Below, piece by piece: positions 28,115 to 37,209 of a stretch of 64,000 nucleotides of DNA (position 1 is its first letter; every line of letters starts with the position of its first letter). The stretch is taken from contig NZ_BMQK01000001.1 in assembly GCF_014648075.1 (NCBI RefSeq), positions 744,001 to 808,000 on the forward strand, given 5' to 3'. Below the pieces are notes generated by a model, which saw only the letters and a list, made by a program, of their open reading frames with translations, was not told the origin of the DNA and did no database searches. This DNA comes from Streptomyces ruber. Its GTDB lineage: Bacteria; Actinomycetota; Actinomycetes; Streptomycetales; Streptomycetaceae. The position numbers and the translations under genes are program-made.

Positions 28115-28486
28115 GGCTGGTCCCCTCCGTCGTCACGGCTCCGGCGTACCGGTCGGTACGTCCGCGTCACAGCACAGCATGGCGGAGATCACCGGCGGCG
28201 GCGCGGCCCGGATGTGTGACCTGCGTCAAAGAATCTCGCTGCGCGGAAGAGAGGGGGAGCTGTTTGTGGTGGCGCAGTATGGCAGCCACATCGCCGAATT
28301 GGGTGGTTTTGCTCGCGTGCGTTGCCCAAGCGATGCCGACCGATGTTGGTCATCGGGTCCTGCGATGCGGGATAATGGCTTGGAAGCAATGTGTTCGATG
28401 CCGGTGTCGCCTGCCCCATTCGGGTGCGCGCATGCCCTTCTGGGGCGTCGGCTGACGATGAGCTGGTTTCAGGAAGGGGAACGAGC
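28115..28486. other. Gene-free region upstream of the DUF3117 gene
   Basis: 372 bp. The part near 28115-28190 is probably the promoter zone of the minus-strand crotonase gene. 28200-28460 has lower G+C than its surroundings. A candidate plus-strand promoter lies at 28346-28376 (listed separately), followed by a leader of about 100 nt. No ORF with Streptomyces codon usage is visible on either strand. Confidence 0.55.
28346..28376 (+). promoter_or_regulatory. Candidate promoter for the DUF3117 gene
   Basis: GATAAT (28371-28376) is a strong -10. An upstream TTGGTC (28346-28351) lies 19 bp away, so the -35 is loosely spaced. The leader before ATG 28487 would be about 104 nt. Confidence 0.4.
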
Positions 28487-28654
28487 ATGGCGGCCATGAA
28501 GCCGCGGACGGGCGATGGCCCGCTCGAGGTGACCAAGGAGGGGCGGGGCATCGTCATGCGCGTTCCGCTCGAAGGCGGCGGTCGGCTCGTCGTCGAGCTG
28601 ACCCCTGACGAGGCCGATGCGCTCGGCGACGCCCTCAAGAAGGTCGTCGGCTGA
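28487..28654 (+). CDS. DUF3117 family small protein
   Basis: 55 residues; the sequence begins MAAMKPRTGDGPLEVTKEG and ends in VVELTPDEADALGDALKKVV. This family is highly conserved among actinobacteria (Rv1211 in Mycobacterium), and its function is unknown to me. An AGGAAGGGG element precedes the ATG, and a classical terminator follows 30 bp after the stop, so it is a monocistronic unit. Confidence 0.93.
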   Translation: MAAMKPRTGDGPLEVTKEGRGIVMRVPLEGGGRLVVELTPDEADALGDALKKVVG

Positions 28655-28683
28655 CGGGCGGACGCGACCATACTCTTTCAGCT

Positions 28684-28712
28684 GCCCCGGCACCGACACG
28701 CGGTGCCGGGGC
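28684..28712. terminator. Rho-independent terminator after the DUF3117 gene
   Basis: Perfect 12-bp stem (28684-28695 with 28701-28712), loop ACACG, followed by GGCTGTTTT. One of few here with a clear T-tract. It may also serve the convergent methyltransferase gene. Confidence 0.9.
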
Positions 28713-28774
28713 GGCTGTTTTCCCGGCTTCGCGTTCTTTTCACAGGGGATCGGGAGCCGAGTCACAGGAGAATC

Positions 28775-29407
28775 TCAGCGCTTCACCGCACACAGCAGTC
28801 CATCGCCCACCGGGAGCAGCGTGGGCAGCAGGTCCTCGCTCTCGCGGACCGTGCGCAGCAGCTCCCGTATCCGTATGACCTCCGTCGGCTGCGGGCCCGA
28901 GTCCACGGTGCGGCCGTTGGCGAAGACGCCCTCGAAGACGACCATGCCTCCCGTGCGCAGCAGGCGCAACGATTCAGCGAGGTACTCCAGCGACTCCAGG
29001 CGGTCGCCGTCACAGAAGACCAGGTCGTAGCCGGCGTCCGCGAGCCGGGGCAGGACCTCCAGGGCCCGGCCGGGGATGAAGCGAGCCCGGTTGCTGGCGA
29101 AACCGGCGGCGCGGAAGGCCTGCCGGGCGAACTGCTGGTGCTCCGGCTCCGGGTCCACGGTGGTGAGCACCCCGTCGGGCCGCATGCCGTGCAGCAGATG
29201 GATGCCGGAGACGCCGCACCCCGTGCCGATCTCCGCCACGGCCTTCGCGTCCACGGAGGCGGCCAGCAACTGCAGCGCGGCGCCCGTACCGGGCGTCACC
29301 GAGCGCAGCCCTGCCTCACGGGCCCGGTCACGAGCCCAGTGCAGCGCCTCGTCCTCGGCGACATAGGCGTCGGCGAACGCCCAGCTCGTCTGCCGGTTGC
29401 CGGTAAT
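28775..29407 (-). CDS. Class I SAM-dependent O-methyltransferase (probable ATT start)
   Basis: Rossmann-fold methyltransferase (methyltransf_3 type, as Rv1220c). AdoMet-binding motif I reads AEIGTGCGVSGIHLLHG, followed by TTVDPEPEHQQFARQAF, FCDGDRLESLEYL and GMVVFEGVF. The conserved N-terminus (TGNRQTSWAFADAYVAEDE) lies in frame upstream of the first GTG (29299), so that GTG cannot be the true start. The frame has no ATG, GTG or TTG upstream. GGGAGG (29417-29412) is followed four bases later by ATT 29407, the best candidate, giving 210 residues; CTG 29470 is an alternative. It is divergent from the sigma factor gene. The substrate is unknown. Confidence 0.85.
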   Translation of the reverse strand: MTGNRQTSWAFADAYVAEDEALHWARDRAREAGLRSVTPGTGAALQLLAASVDAKAVAEIGTGCGVSGIHLLHGMRPDGVLTTVDPEPEHQQFARQAFRAAGFASNRARFIPGRALEVLPRLADAGYDLVFCDGDRLESLEYLAESLRLLRTGGMVVFEGVFANGRTVDSGPQPTEVIRIRELLRTVRESEDLLPTLLPVGDGLLCAVKR

Positions 29408-29576
29408 GACCCCTCCCTGTCCCGTGCTTGCCTGGGCGTGACTGTATCCGTTGGCGCCGGGAACCCGCAGATGGGACCGGTCGTTTGCAGGGGGTGTGGA
29501 TGGCAGGCGGGGGAAGTGGATGACAGAGTCAAGTTCTCGTAAAACCGCTTATCCGGAACTAACGGGCGAGGTGGCT

Positions 29577-30347
29577 ATGGTAGGGGCTCCACTGGACACC
29601 ACCAGAGCCGACAGGGGAGGTGCGGCCGCGCCTGTGGATCGGGGAGGAGTGCTTCGGCGCTTTCTCGGATCGGCGGGAAGGCCGAAATCCGTGAACGACA
29701 CCGCTGACCACCACCACGCCGCCGACGTCGCGCAGACCGCGACCTTCACCGAAGCGGACGCGCAGGCGTGGACTCCGCCCACCTGGGAGGAGATCGTCAG
29801 CACCCACAGCGGCCGGGTCTACCGGCTGGCCTACCGTCTGACGGGCAACCAGCACGACGCCGAGGACCTGACCCAGGAAGTGTTCGTCCGGGTCTTCCGC
29901 TCCCTGTCGACGTACACGCCGGGCACCTTCGAGGGCTGGCTGCACCGCATCACCACGAACCTCTTCCTGGACATGGTGCGCCGCAAGCAGCGCATCCGCT
30001 TCGACGCGCTCGGCGAGGACGCGGCCGAGCGTCTGCCCAGCCGTGAGCCGTCGCCGCAGCAGGTCTTCAACGACGCGCACTTCGACGCCGACGTCCAGCA
30101 GGCCCTCGACACCCTCGCGCCCGAGTTCCGCGCCGCCGTGGTGCTGTGCGACATCGAGGGGCTGTCGTACGAGGAGATCGCTGCGACCCTCGGAGTGAAG
30201 CTCGGCACGGTCCGTTCCCGGATCCACCGCGGCCGCTCCCAGCTGCGCAAGGCGCTCGCACACCGTTCACCGGAGGCCCGCGCCGAGCGCCGTGGCTTCG
30301 TGGTGACCGGCCTGCCCGCGCTGGGAGGAGGAGGCGCGACCGCGTGA
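29577..30347 (+). CDS. sigE: ECF RNA polymerase sigma factor (mycobacterial SigE-like)
   Basis: 256 residues, sigma-70 family. An N-terminal extension of about 70 residues is followed by region 2 ([40 protein letters not shown]) and region 4 ([20 protein letters not shown]). The gene order sigma - anti-sigma - htrA - tatB matches the mycobacterial sigE locus, where it controls envelope stress. It is not the S. coelicolor factor called SigE that pairs with CseABC, so the symbol can mislead. ATG 29577 has GAGGTGGC upstream; GTG 29691 (VNDTADHHH) is another option. The stop overlaps the anti-sigma start. Confidence 0.92.
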   Translation: MVGAPLDTTRADRGGAAAPVDRGGVLRRFLGSAGRPKSVNDTADHHHAADVAQTATFTEADAQAWTPPTWEEIVSTHSGRVYRLAYRLTGNQHDAEDLTQEVFVRVFRSLSTYTPGTFEGWLHRITTNLFLDMVRRKQRIRFDALGEDAAERLPSREPSPQQVFNDAHFDADVQQALDTLAPEFRAAVVLCDIEGLSYEEIAATLGVKLGTVRSRIHRGRSQLRKALAHRSPEARAERRGFVVTGLPALGGGGATA

Positions 30348-31654
30348 GTGCATCACGGCCGAATCCCGGCGAGCGGCGCGTCGCCGACCAGCACCTCGGT
30401 GAACGGCTCTCCGCCCTGGTGGACGGAGAGCTCGGTCACGAGGCACGTGAGCGTGTCCTCGCCCATCTCGCCACCTGTCCCAAGTGCAAGGCGGAGGCGG
30501 ACGCGCAGCGCCGGCTGAAGAACGTCTTCGCGGCAGCGGCCCCGCCGTCCCCTTCCGAGAGCTTCCTGGCCCGGCTCCAGGGCCTGCCCGGGCTGCCCGG
30601 GGGAGACGACGCCGACAGCGGCGGTCCGCCGCTGGGCGGCGGAGGCTTCGGCGGGGGAAGACTGCCGGGCTCGGCCGGCAGGCCGGGGTTCCCCCGTGGC
30701 ACCGGGGTCTTCGGGACGAAGGACGAGCCCTTCGGCTATGCGACGGCGGGACCGCACGCGGGTGCGCTCCCGCCGTCGGAGGAACGCGGACTCTTCGGTG
30801 GCCGCGGCCCGTCGGGCGGGTCCGGGCTCTTCGGTGACCGCGGCGCCCGCCGGACCAGAAGCTCCGACGGCGGCGGCGGGCTCGTCGGTGGTGCGGGGGC
30901 CGTCGACGGTCCCGAGTCCGGCGAGGGTACGGGGCTCGCGCGCGGCGGCGAGTCCGCCGCGGTCCGTGAACGGACCGGGGACCGCCTCGGCCTCGGCCTC
31001 ACCGGTGAACGCGGCTTCCGCATCCACCGTGTCGGCCGTCCCGCGGCCGAACGGCCGGCCTCGCGCGGGCTGCGGTTCGCGTTCGTGGCGGCCGGAGCCG
31101 TGTCCCTGGCGGCGATCGCGCTCGGCGGGGTCACCACCACCGGGGGACCGGCGGACACGTCGGAGGCCCGGGACGGATCGGGCTCCGGGAACAACGTGAC
31201 GCCGATGCGCACAGCCGGTGCGGGCGCCGTCACCGGCCCCGAGTCCCAGCGTCGCCGGGGAACTCCCGGGCCCCTGCTCGGCCAGGGCCAGCAGGTGCTG
31301 GGCGGGGCCCCGGTGGCGTCCACCGGTGTCTCGGCGCCCCTGCTGCCCGGGATCCCCGCCCCGGCGGTCCGGGACCCGAAGGCCGTGCGTCCGTCGAGCG
31401 CGTCCGGCACGGCCGGTTCCGCCGTGTCGTCCTCGCTCATACGTCCGCACGCGGCGCCCCTGTCGCCCCCGCTCGTCGAGCCGGCCTGGCAGGCGGTGTC
31501 CGGGCTCAGGCCCCCCGGCGCCCCCGCCGCTGCCGGACCCTGGGCCTCCGAGGTCTCCATGCCCGCGCCCATGGCCGCCGAGCCCATGGCTCCGGGCCTG
31601 TCCGCCACGCCCCTCACCACGTCCTCCACGTTCATCTCTCCCACGCTCCCCTGA
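30344..31654 (+). CDS. Anti-sigma factor with zinc-finger N-terminus (RseA-like)
   Basis: 436 residues. Residues 14-60 form a ZAS anti-sigma domain with the zinc motif HLATCPKC (HxxxCxxC). A disordered linker rich in Gly, Pro and Ser follows, then one membrane helix ([20 protein letters not shown], about 243-263), then an Ala/Pro/Ser-rich external part of about 170 residues. It should sequester the upstream sigma factor and release it on envelope or redox stress; mycobacterial RseA does the same. GTG 30344 overlaps the sigma stop (GTGA), with GGAGGAGG upstream, so coupling ensures stoichiometry. The linker is far longer than in RseA (about 150 residues in total). Confidence 0.9.
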   Translation: MSASRPNPGERRVADQHLGERLSALVDGELGHEARERVLAHLATCPKCKAEADAQRRLKNVFAAAAPPSPSESFLARLQGLPGLPGGDDADSGGPPLGGGGFGGGRLPGSAGRPGFPRGTGVFGTKDEPFGYATAGPHAGALPPSEERGLFGGRGPSGGSGLFGDRGARRTRSSDGGGGLVGGAGAVDGPESGEGTGLARGGESAAVRERTGDRLGLGLTGERGFRIHRVGRPAAERPASRGLRFAFVAAGAVSLAAIALGGVTTTGGPADTSEARDGSGSGNNVTPMRTAGAGAVTGPESQRRRGTPGPLLGQGQQVLGGAPVASTGVSAPLLPGIPAPAVRDPKAVRPSSASGTAGSAVSSSLIRPHAAPLSPPLVEPAWQAVSGLRPPGAPAAAGPWASEVSMPAPMAAEPMAPGLSATPLTTSSTFISPTLP

Positions 31655-31703
31655 CCGGCCTCTGCGCCGCGGCCCGTGAACCTGGTTGAATCCAGGGTGG
31701 GCC

Positions 31704-31729
31704 GCGTCCGCAGGGGCATCCCCGGACGC
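31704..31729 (+). terminator. Hairpin upstream of htrA
   Basis: Stem of six plus four pairs (31704-31709/31724-31729 and 31713-31716/31720-31723) with a CAT loop and a 3-nt bulge, after the anti-sigma stop and about 60 bp before htrA. It could be an attenuating or terminating hairpin. Confidence 0.5.
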
Positions 31730-31791
31730 GGAAGCGACTATCTGCGGTGACCGCCGGCGAGTCCTGCCCGCGGACCAGGTGTGGGGAGAGC

Positions 31792-33528
31792 ATGACTGAG
31801 GGGAAGCCCACGAACGCGAAATGGTGGAGTCGCCCCCGACCGCAGGGCGCGGGGGCCGCCCCGGGCGGCCGCGGCGACGACAGCGGCGACTACGAGTTGC
31901 GGCGCCCCGAGGAGGCCCCCGGCCCCGGCGGTACGGCCGACGACGCGACGGGAGTCACGCCCGGGCCGGCCGGGCGGGCGGCCCGGGCGGGCGCCGCCGC
32001 GGACCCGTCGGCCGGGCGGCCGAAGCCACTGCACGACCCCGACCCCTACAGCACACCTCCGTACGGCGAACCGGGCCCCTGGGCGCCCGCGCCTCCGGTG
32101 CAGCACCCGGCGACACCGCCGACGGCATCCCCGGCGGCGACTCCGGCGCACGGCACGGCCGTACCGGCGATGGCACCACCCCGCACCCCGTCCCCCCCTC
32201 CGGCGCCCGCGTCCCCGGCGCCCGCCCCCCCGGCGTCCGCGCCCACGGTCGCCGCGCCCGCCGTGACCATGCCCGCCCCGGCCTCCGCGCCCCCCGCCCC
32301 GGCCGCCACCGGAACGGCGTCCCCGCCGCGGGATCCCTGGCGGAACTACGACCCCTGGGCGACCGCCCCGGCCCCCCTCCAGCAGAACGGCGCCGCGGTC
32401 CTCGGCACCGACCAGCACCGCAGGCGGGCCAGGAAGGGTCTGGTCCTCGGCGCCGTACTGCTCGCGCTGGTGTCGGGCGGGGTCGGCGGCGCCGTCGGTG
32501 CCTACCTGGAGCGGAACGGCGGCCTCGGCGAGGTGGAGCTGTCCCAGGCCGCGGAGGGCGCCAAGGGGCGCGCGCCCGACAGCGTCGCGGGCATCGCCGC
32601 CAGTGCGCTGCCCAGCGTGGTGACCCTGCACGTGAGCGGCTCGGAGGCGCAGGGCACCGGCACCGGCTTCGTCCTGGACGAGCGCGGACACATCCTCACC
32701 AACAACCACGTCGTTGAACCCGCGGGCGACGACGGCCGGATAACGGTGACCTTCAGCGGCGGCGAGACCGCGAAGGCGGAGGTCGTCGGCGGGGACGGCG
32801 GGTACGACCTCGCCGTGGTCAAGGTCACCGGCGTGAGCGGTCTCAAGCCGCTCCCGCTCGGCAACTCCGACGACGTCCAGGTCGGCGACCCCGTCGTCGC
32901 CATCGGCGCCCCCTTCGACCTCGCCAACACCGTGACGGCCGGCATCATCAGCGCGAAGGAGCGCCCCATCACCGCGGGCGGCGAGAAGGGCGACGGCAGC
33001 GACGTCAGCTACGTCGACGCGCTGCAGACCGACGCCCCGATCAACCCGGGCAACTCCGGCGGCCCCCTCGTCGACGCGAGCGCCCGCGTCATCGGCATCA
33101 ACAGCGCCATCCGGTCCGGCGGCGACGGTACCGACGTGGAGGGACAGGCAGGGTCGATAGGGCTCGGCTTCGCCATCCCCATCAACCAGGGCAAGCGTGT
33201 CGCCGAGGAACTGATCAACACGGGCCGGGCGACCCACCCGGTCATCGGCGTCACGCTCGACATGGACTATGCCGGTGACGGCGCCCGGGTCGGCACGGAG
33301 GGTGCCGACGGCGGGCCGTCGGTCAGCGCGGGCGGCCCGGCCGACGAGGCCGGCGTCAAGGCGGGCGACGTCATCACCGAGGTCGACGGCCAGCGGGTCG
33401 ACTCCGGCGAGGAGCTCATCGTCAAGATCCGCGCCCACCGCCCCGGCGACCGGCTCGAACTCACGCTCCGGCGCGACGGGAGGGAGCGGAAGGTCACCCT
33501 GACGCTCGGCTCCTCCAGCGGCGGCTGA
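31792..33528 (+). CDS. htrA: HtrA/DegP-like serine protease with PDZ domain
   Basis: 578 residues, envelope protease. Residues 1-210 are a Pro/Ala-rich cytoplasmic region. One helix (LVLGAVLLALVSGGVGGAVG, about 217-236) anchors it, and the trypsin-like domain then lies outside. The triad is His in LTNNHVV, Asp in YDLAVVKV and Ser in GNSGGPLV. A PDZ domain follows (GPADEAGVKAGDVITEVDG). ATG 31792 has GGGAGAG upstream. Partner of the preceding sigma/anti-sigma pair by position, as in Mycobacterium (Rv1223). It probably degrades misfolded envelope proteins; a role in signalling is inference. Confidence 0.94.
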   Translation: MTEGKPTNAKWWSRPRPQGAGAAPGGRGDDSGDYELRRPEEAPGPGGTADDATGVTPGPAGRAARAGAAADPSAGRPKPLHDPDPYSTPPYGEPGPWAPAPPVQHPATPPTASPAATPAHGTAVPAMAPPRTPSPPPAPASPAPAPPASAPTVAAPAVTMPAPASAPPAPAATGTASPPRDPWRNYDPWATAPAPLQQNGAAVLGTDQHRRRARKGLVLGAVLLALVSGGVGGAVGAYLERNGGLGEVELSQAAEGAKGRAPDSVAGIAASALPSVVTLHVSGSEAQGTGTGFVLDERGHILTNNHVVEPAGDDGRITVTFSGGETAKAEVVGGDGGYDLAVVKVTGVSGLKPLPLGNSDDVQVGDPVVAIGAPFDLANTVTAGIISAKERPITAGGEKGDGSDVSYVDALQTDAPINPGNSGGPLVDASARVIGINSAIRSGGDGTDVEGQAGSIGLGFAIPINQGKRVAEELINTGRATHPVIGVTLDMDYAGDGARVGTEGADGGPSVSAGGPADEAGVKAGDVITEVDGQRVDSGEELIVKIRAHRPGDRLELTLRRDGRERKVTLTLGSSSGG

Positions 33529-33751
33529 GACCGCGGTCACCGTTCGAGACGTATGACGGGAACCTCACAGAAAACGCGTCCGCCCCGGGCCGTGACCGTG
33601 AACTTCAGGAAAAACCGGCCGTATGCACGGATCCGGGAGCCCCGTGACGGTACCGGTCGGCCGGGAAGGGCGGGTACCGTGGATCCGGCCCGGACCTGGA
33701 AGACCTGCCGAGGGCCGCTGTACGGGCCGAGGACATCGCAAGGAGCTTCAG

Positions 33752-34213
33752 GTGTTCAATGACATAGGACCGCTCGAGCTGGTGACGCTCGTCGTCCTCG
33801 CCGTGCTCATCTTCGGCCCCGAGAAGCTCCCGAAGGTCATACAGGACGTCACGCGGACCATCCGCAAGATCCGGGACTTCTCCGAGAGCGCCAAGCAGGA
33901 CATCCGTCAGGAGCTGGGGCCGGAGTTCAAGGACTTCGAGTTCGAGGACCTCAACCCCAAGACGTATCTCCGCAAGCAGCTGGAGAACGACGAACTGGGT
34001 CTCAAGGAGATCCGCAACGGCTTCGACCTGAAGAAGGAGATGGCCGAGGTCAGCGACGCGGTGCACGGCCGTGAGTCCGAGGCGTCGGCGGCGGCCTCGG
34101 TGGCCCCGGCGTCCCCGTCCCTCGTGAAGGGCGGCGGCCCCGTCGACATGACCAAGAAGCGGCAGAACCTCGACCCCTCCGAGCGCCCGCCCTTCGACGC
34201 GGACGCCACCTGA
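33752..34213 (+). CDS. tatB: Sec-independent translocase subunit TatB
   Basis: 153 residues from GTG with AAGGAG upstream. The short N-terminal helix (residues about 7-21) is followed by the Tat hinge FGPEKLPK and an amphipathic helix (VIQDVTRTIRKIRDFSE), then a charged tail. TatB binds TatC and Tat substrates at the membrane. Streptomyces use Tat for many secreted enzymes. It lies after htrA as in Mycobacterium. No TatA or TatC genes are in the window. Confidence 0.95.
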   Translation: MFNDIGPLELVTLVVLAVLIFGPEKLPKVIQDVTRTIRKIRDFSESAKQDIRQELGPEFKDFEFEDLNPKTYLRKQLENDELGLKEIRNGFDLKKEMAEVSDAVHGRESEASAAASVAPASPSLVKGGGPVDMTKKRQNLDPSERPPFDADAT

Positions 34214-34595
34214 GCCGCGCGGGCGTCCCACGTTCCGTGCGCCCCGGCGCACTACGTCCTTCCCGGGCGCACGCCCTCTGAGCCGTGCGTTCCTCCCTCG
34301 CACGCCCCTTGGCGCCGCCTGCGGGCGTGACCCGTTCGGCACGCAGGCAGGAGCGGCGGCGAACGGGAATGCGCCGTACGTCCTTTCGGTACGTGACGCG
34401 AGTCATACTCGCGGAAGCCGCCGCACGGCGCGAACACGCCCTCGTACGCGCCCTGTGCGCCGGGCGTGTTACCTGGGGCTCGAAGCGCTGTGGCTATGCT
34501 GCCCAGTTGTTGTGCGGACCATGAGAGTGGGAGCGCGGACGCCCGAGGGGGGCGGGCCGCTCCGGTCCGACGAGAGCGAGGAGGCGTCCGGGCAG
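34214..34595. other. Intergenic region upstream of the 218-aa gene
   Basis: 382 bp. A plausible -10 (TATGCT near 34494) and GAGGAGG just before 34596 are present. GGAAT at 34366 followed after 18 bp by GTA is one base off the SigR-type consensus. No gene with normal codon usage was seen on either strand. Confidence 0.5.
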
Positions 34596-35252
34596 ATGGA
34601 GACGACAGATCGGGTGGGCGCGCAGGCGTCGGCCGCGGAGGGCGGGCCACAGGCCCCCTCCGCCCGGCGTACGGTCGACGGCTACCTGCTGGCGCCCTTC
34701 CCGTGGTACGGCCTCGACGAGGCCTTCACGGGGCCGCGCCGGCTGCTGCCGGTCGGCATGGGAGCCGACGGGACCGTGGAACACGGTTCGATCGGGCACG
34801 GTGACGAGCCCTCGGTCCACAACGAGCCCACCGACGGCTCGGAGCGCTTCGCCGTCGTGGTCACCGTCGCCGCGAACCCCGTGCGGCGCAGCCCGGACGG
34901 CACCGGCGTCCTGGAGGCCACCACGGTCTCCTCGGCGGCCTGGCTCGCCGGCGTGGGACTGCTGCAGTGCACCTGGCCCGGCCAGATGGACCACTCCCTG
35001 CGCGACGACTGGCTGGAGCAGCAGACCGAGACGGCCTGGGTGCTCGCGGACGACCTCGACGGCTCCGCGTGGTCCACGCTCTCCCTCCCCGTGGACGGCG
35101 AGCCCACGACCTTCCACTACCGCGAGTCCGAGTTCGGCTGGGTGCTCGCGGGTTCCACCGGGGAAGGCGTCCATCTGGGCGCGTACGGCAGAGGCATGAG
35201 CGCGTACGGGCTGGGCTTCTCGATGATCAAGGACATCGGGGCGTACGCCTAG
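34596..35252 (+). CDS. Conserved hypothetical protein, 218 aa
   Basis: No signal peptide or membrane helix. The sequence has a structured feel with many aromatic and acidic residues: GYLLAPFPWYGLDEAF, MGADGTVEHGSIGHGD and TTFHYRESEFGWVLAGS. It is conserved among Streptomyces as far as I recall, but I do not recognise a family. The ATG at 34596 has GAGGAGG eleven bases upstream; an ATG at 34521 has weaker support. The gene is followed by a very strong terminator and converges with mrp. Confidence 0.8.
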   Translation: METTDRVGAQASAAEGGPQAPSARRTVDGYLLAPFPWYGLDEAFTGPRRLLPVGMGADGTVEHGSIGHGDEPSVHNEPTDGSERFAVVVTVAANPVRRSPDGTGVLEATTVSSAAWLAGVGLLQCTWPGQMDHSLRDDWLEQQTETAWVLADDLDGSAWSTLSLPVDGEPTTFHYRESEFGWVLAGSTGEGVHLGAYGRGMSAYGLGFSMIKDIGAYA

Positions 35253-35261
35253 CCGGTGCGT

Positions 35262-35318
35262 CGTGTACGGCGTCGGGCGCGCCCCCGGTCAGGGGGCGCG
35301 CCCGACGCCGTACACGAG
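35262..35318. terminator. Perfect 26-bp bidirectional terminator hairpin
   Basis: Arms 35262-35287 and 35293-35318 are perfectly complementary over 26 bp, with a 5-nt loop. It lies between convergent genes. There is no T-tract. Confidence 0.92.
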
Positions 35319-35327
35319 CCCGGGCGC

Positions 35328-36461
35328 TCAGAACTTGTTGCGCGGGGTGATCCCCAGGGACATGCCCGACAGGCCCCGCTGACGGCCGCCCAGCTTGTTC
35401 GCGATGGCGCGCAGGGCCGAGCCGGCCGGGGAGTCGGGGTCCGTCAGGACGACGGGCTTGCCCTCGTCGCCGCCCTCGCGCAGCCGGACGTCGATCGGGA
35501 TGGCGCCCAGCACCGGGACCTCCGCGCCGGTGGTCCGCGTCAGGCCCTCGGCGACCGTCTTGCCGCCGCCGGTGCCGAAGACGTCGACCATCTCGTCGCA
35601 GTGCGGGCACGGCAGGCCGGACATGTTCTCGACCACGCCGACGATCTTCTGGTGGGTCTGCACGGCGATGGAGCCGGCGCGCTCGGCGACCTCGGCCGCC
35701 GCCTGCTGCGGCGTCGTGACGACCAGGATCTCGGCGTTCGGCACGAGCTGCGCCACCGAGATGGCGATGTCACCGGTGCCCGGCGGCAGGTCGAGGAGCA
35801 GGACGTCCAGGTCGCCCCAGTACACGTCCGCGAGGAACTGCTGGAGCGCGCGGTGCAGCATCGGGCCGCGCCAGACGACCGGCGCGTTGCCCGGGGTGAA
35901 CATGCCGATCGAGATGACCTTCACGCCGTTGGCCGAAGGCGGCATGATCATGTTCTCGACCTGGGTGGGACGCCCGTCGGCGCCCAGCATGCGGGGCACG
36001 GAGTGACCGTAGATGTCCGCGTCCACGACACCGACCTTCAGACCGTCCGCCGCCATCGCCGCCGCCAGGTTCACGGTCACCGAGGACTTGCCGACGCCGC
36101 CCTTGCCGGAGGCCACGGCGTACACCCGGGTCAGCGAGCCCGGCTTGGCGAACGGGACCTCGCGCTCGGCCTGGCCGCCGCGCAGCGCGGACGCCAGCTC
36201 ACGGCGCTGCTCGTCGCTCATCACGTCCAGCTCGACGGCGACGCGCGTCACGCCCTCGACCCGGGAGACCGCGTCGGTCACGCGCTGCGTGATCGTGTCG
36301 CGCATGGGGCAGCCGGAGACCGTCAGGTACACCCCGACCGCGACGGCGCCGTCCGCGCCGATCTCCACCGATTTGACCATCCCGAGCTCGGTGATGGGCC
36401 GGTTGATCTCGGGGTCGTTCACCGTCGCCAGTGCCTCGCGCACCGCGTCTTCCGTAGCCAT
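35328..36461 (-). CDS. mrp: Mrp/NBP35 family iron-sulfur carrier ATPase
   Basis: 377 residues. An N-terminal MIP18-type domain (about 1-90; VNDPEINRPITELGM, VSGCPMRDT) precedes the ParA/Mrp ATPase. The deviant Walker A is SGKGGVGKS, with the second lysine typical of the family. A CxxC motif (LPCPHC), DLPPGTGD and NMSGL follow. ApbC/Mrp proteins transfer Fe-S clusters to targets. ATG 36461 was chosen at MATEDAVREAL. The Mycobacterium homologue, Rv1229c, also sits near these genes. Confidence 0.95.
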   Translation of the reverse strand: MATEDAVREALATVNDPEINRPITELGMVKSVEIGADGAVAVGVYLTVSGCPMRDTITQRVTDAVSRVEGVTRVAVELDVMSDEQRRELASALRGGQAEREVPFAKPGSLTRVYAVASGKGGVGKSSVTVNLAAAMAADGLKVGVVDADIYGHSVPRMLGADGRPTQVENMIMPPSANGVKVISIGMFTPGNAPVVWRGPMLHRALQQFLADVYWGDLDVLLLDLPPGTGDIAISVAQLVPNAEILVVTTPQQAAAEVAERAGSIAVQTHQKIVGVVENMSGLPCPHCDEMVDVFGTGGGKTVAEGLTRTTGAEVPVLGAIPIDVRLREGGDEGKPVVLTDPDSPAGSALRAIANKLGGRQRGLSGMSLGITPRNKF

Positions 36462-36504
36462 GGGAACGATGGTACGGCGCCCCGCGCTCAGCCAGGGAGT
36501 CCCG

Positions 36505-37209
36505 TCACCGGTCGTCCATGTCACGCGCGCGCGGAGGGCCGTCGGGGAATACGGCGCCCGGGTCGCCGGGGACGCCCCCGAGGCCGCCGGTGTGACCGGC
36601 CCGGTGCCCGTCGGCGCGTTCGTCGCGCAGCCGCTCCTCCAGCTCCTTGACGAGGTCCTGCAGTTCGGAGCGGATCCAGTCGCGGGTCGCCACCTCGCCG
36701 AGGCCCATCCGCAGCGCGGCGACCTCCCGGGTCAGGTACTCGGTGTCGGCCATCGACCGCTCGTTCTGCTTGCGGTCCTGCTCCAGGTTGACCCGGTCGC
36801 GGTCGTCCTGCCGGTTCTGCGCGAGCAGGATCAGCGGGGCCGCGTACGAGGCCTGCAGCGACAGCATCAGCGTCAGGAAGATGAACGGGTACTCGTCGAA
36901 CCGCAGGTCGGCGGGGGCGACGATGTTCCACACCACCCAGACGATGATGAGGACGGTCATCCAGACGATGAACCGCCCGGTGCCCAGGAAGCGCGCGATC
37001 CGCTCGGAGAGCTGCCCGAAGGCCTCCGGGTCCCACTCCGGCAACAGCCTGCGGCGGGGGGCGCGCGGCTGGTCCAGGCGGGTCCGGGAGCGCGAGGTGG
37101 CCGTGGCGCCGGCGGGCATGTGCTCCCGGGTGCCCGACGCGCCGCGCTCCCGCGTCCCGGCGAGGGAGCGCTCGCGTGTCTCGGTCCGTACGTCCCGGTC
37201 AGGCGCCAT
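36505..37209 (-). CDS. DUF1003 membrane protein
   Basis: 234 residues. The N-terminal 60 residues are basic and disordered. Two membrane helices follow, FIVWMTVLIIVWVVWNIV and YPFIFLTLMLSLQASYAAP, with the conserved LLAQNRQDDRDRVNLEQD segment typical of DUF1003, then a coiled-coil region (ELQDLVKELEERLRDE) and a Pro/Gly tail. The function is unknown. It overlaps the stop of the upstream MgtE-N/CBS gene by 11 bp, so they are likely one functional unit. Confidence 0.93.
   Translation of the reverse strand: MAPDRDVRTETRERSLAGTRERGASGTREHMPAGATATSRSRTRLDQPRAPRRRLLPEWDPEAFGQLSERIARFLGTGRFIVWMTVLIIVWVVWNIVAPADLRFDEYPFIFLTLMLSLQASYAAPLILLAQNRQDDRDRVNLEQDRKQNERSMADTEYLTREVAALRMGLGEVATRDWIRSELQDLVKELEERLRDERADGHRAGHTGGLGGVPGDPGAVFPDGPPRARDMDDR

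Noticed and set aside
28775..29299. Start of the O-methyltransferase at GTG 29299
   Set aside because: It would remove a conserved N-terminal helix block that is in frame upstream.
29555..29578. GGAAC about 20 bp before the sigma factor start
   Set aside because: It is too close to the ATG to serve as a -35, and the downstream element is TAT, not a known consensus.
34366..34391. GGAAT-N18-GTA similar to a SigR promoter
   Set aside because: The last base differs from GTT and it is over 200 bp from the next gene. Weak alone.
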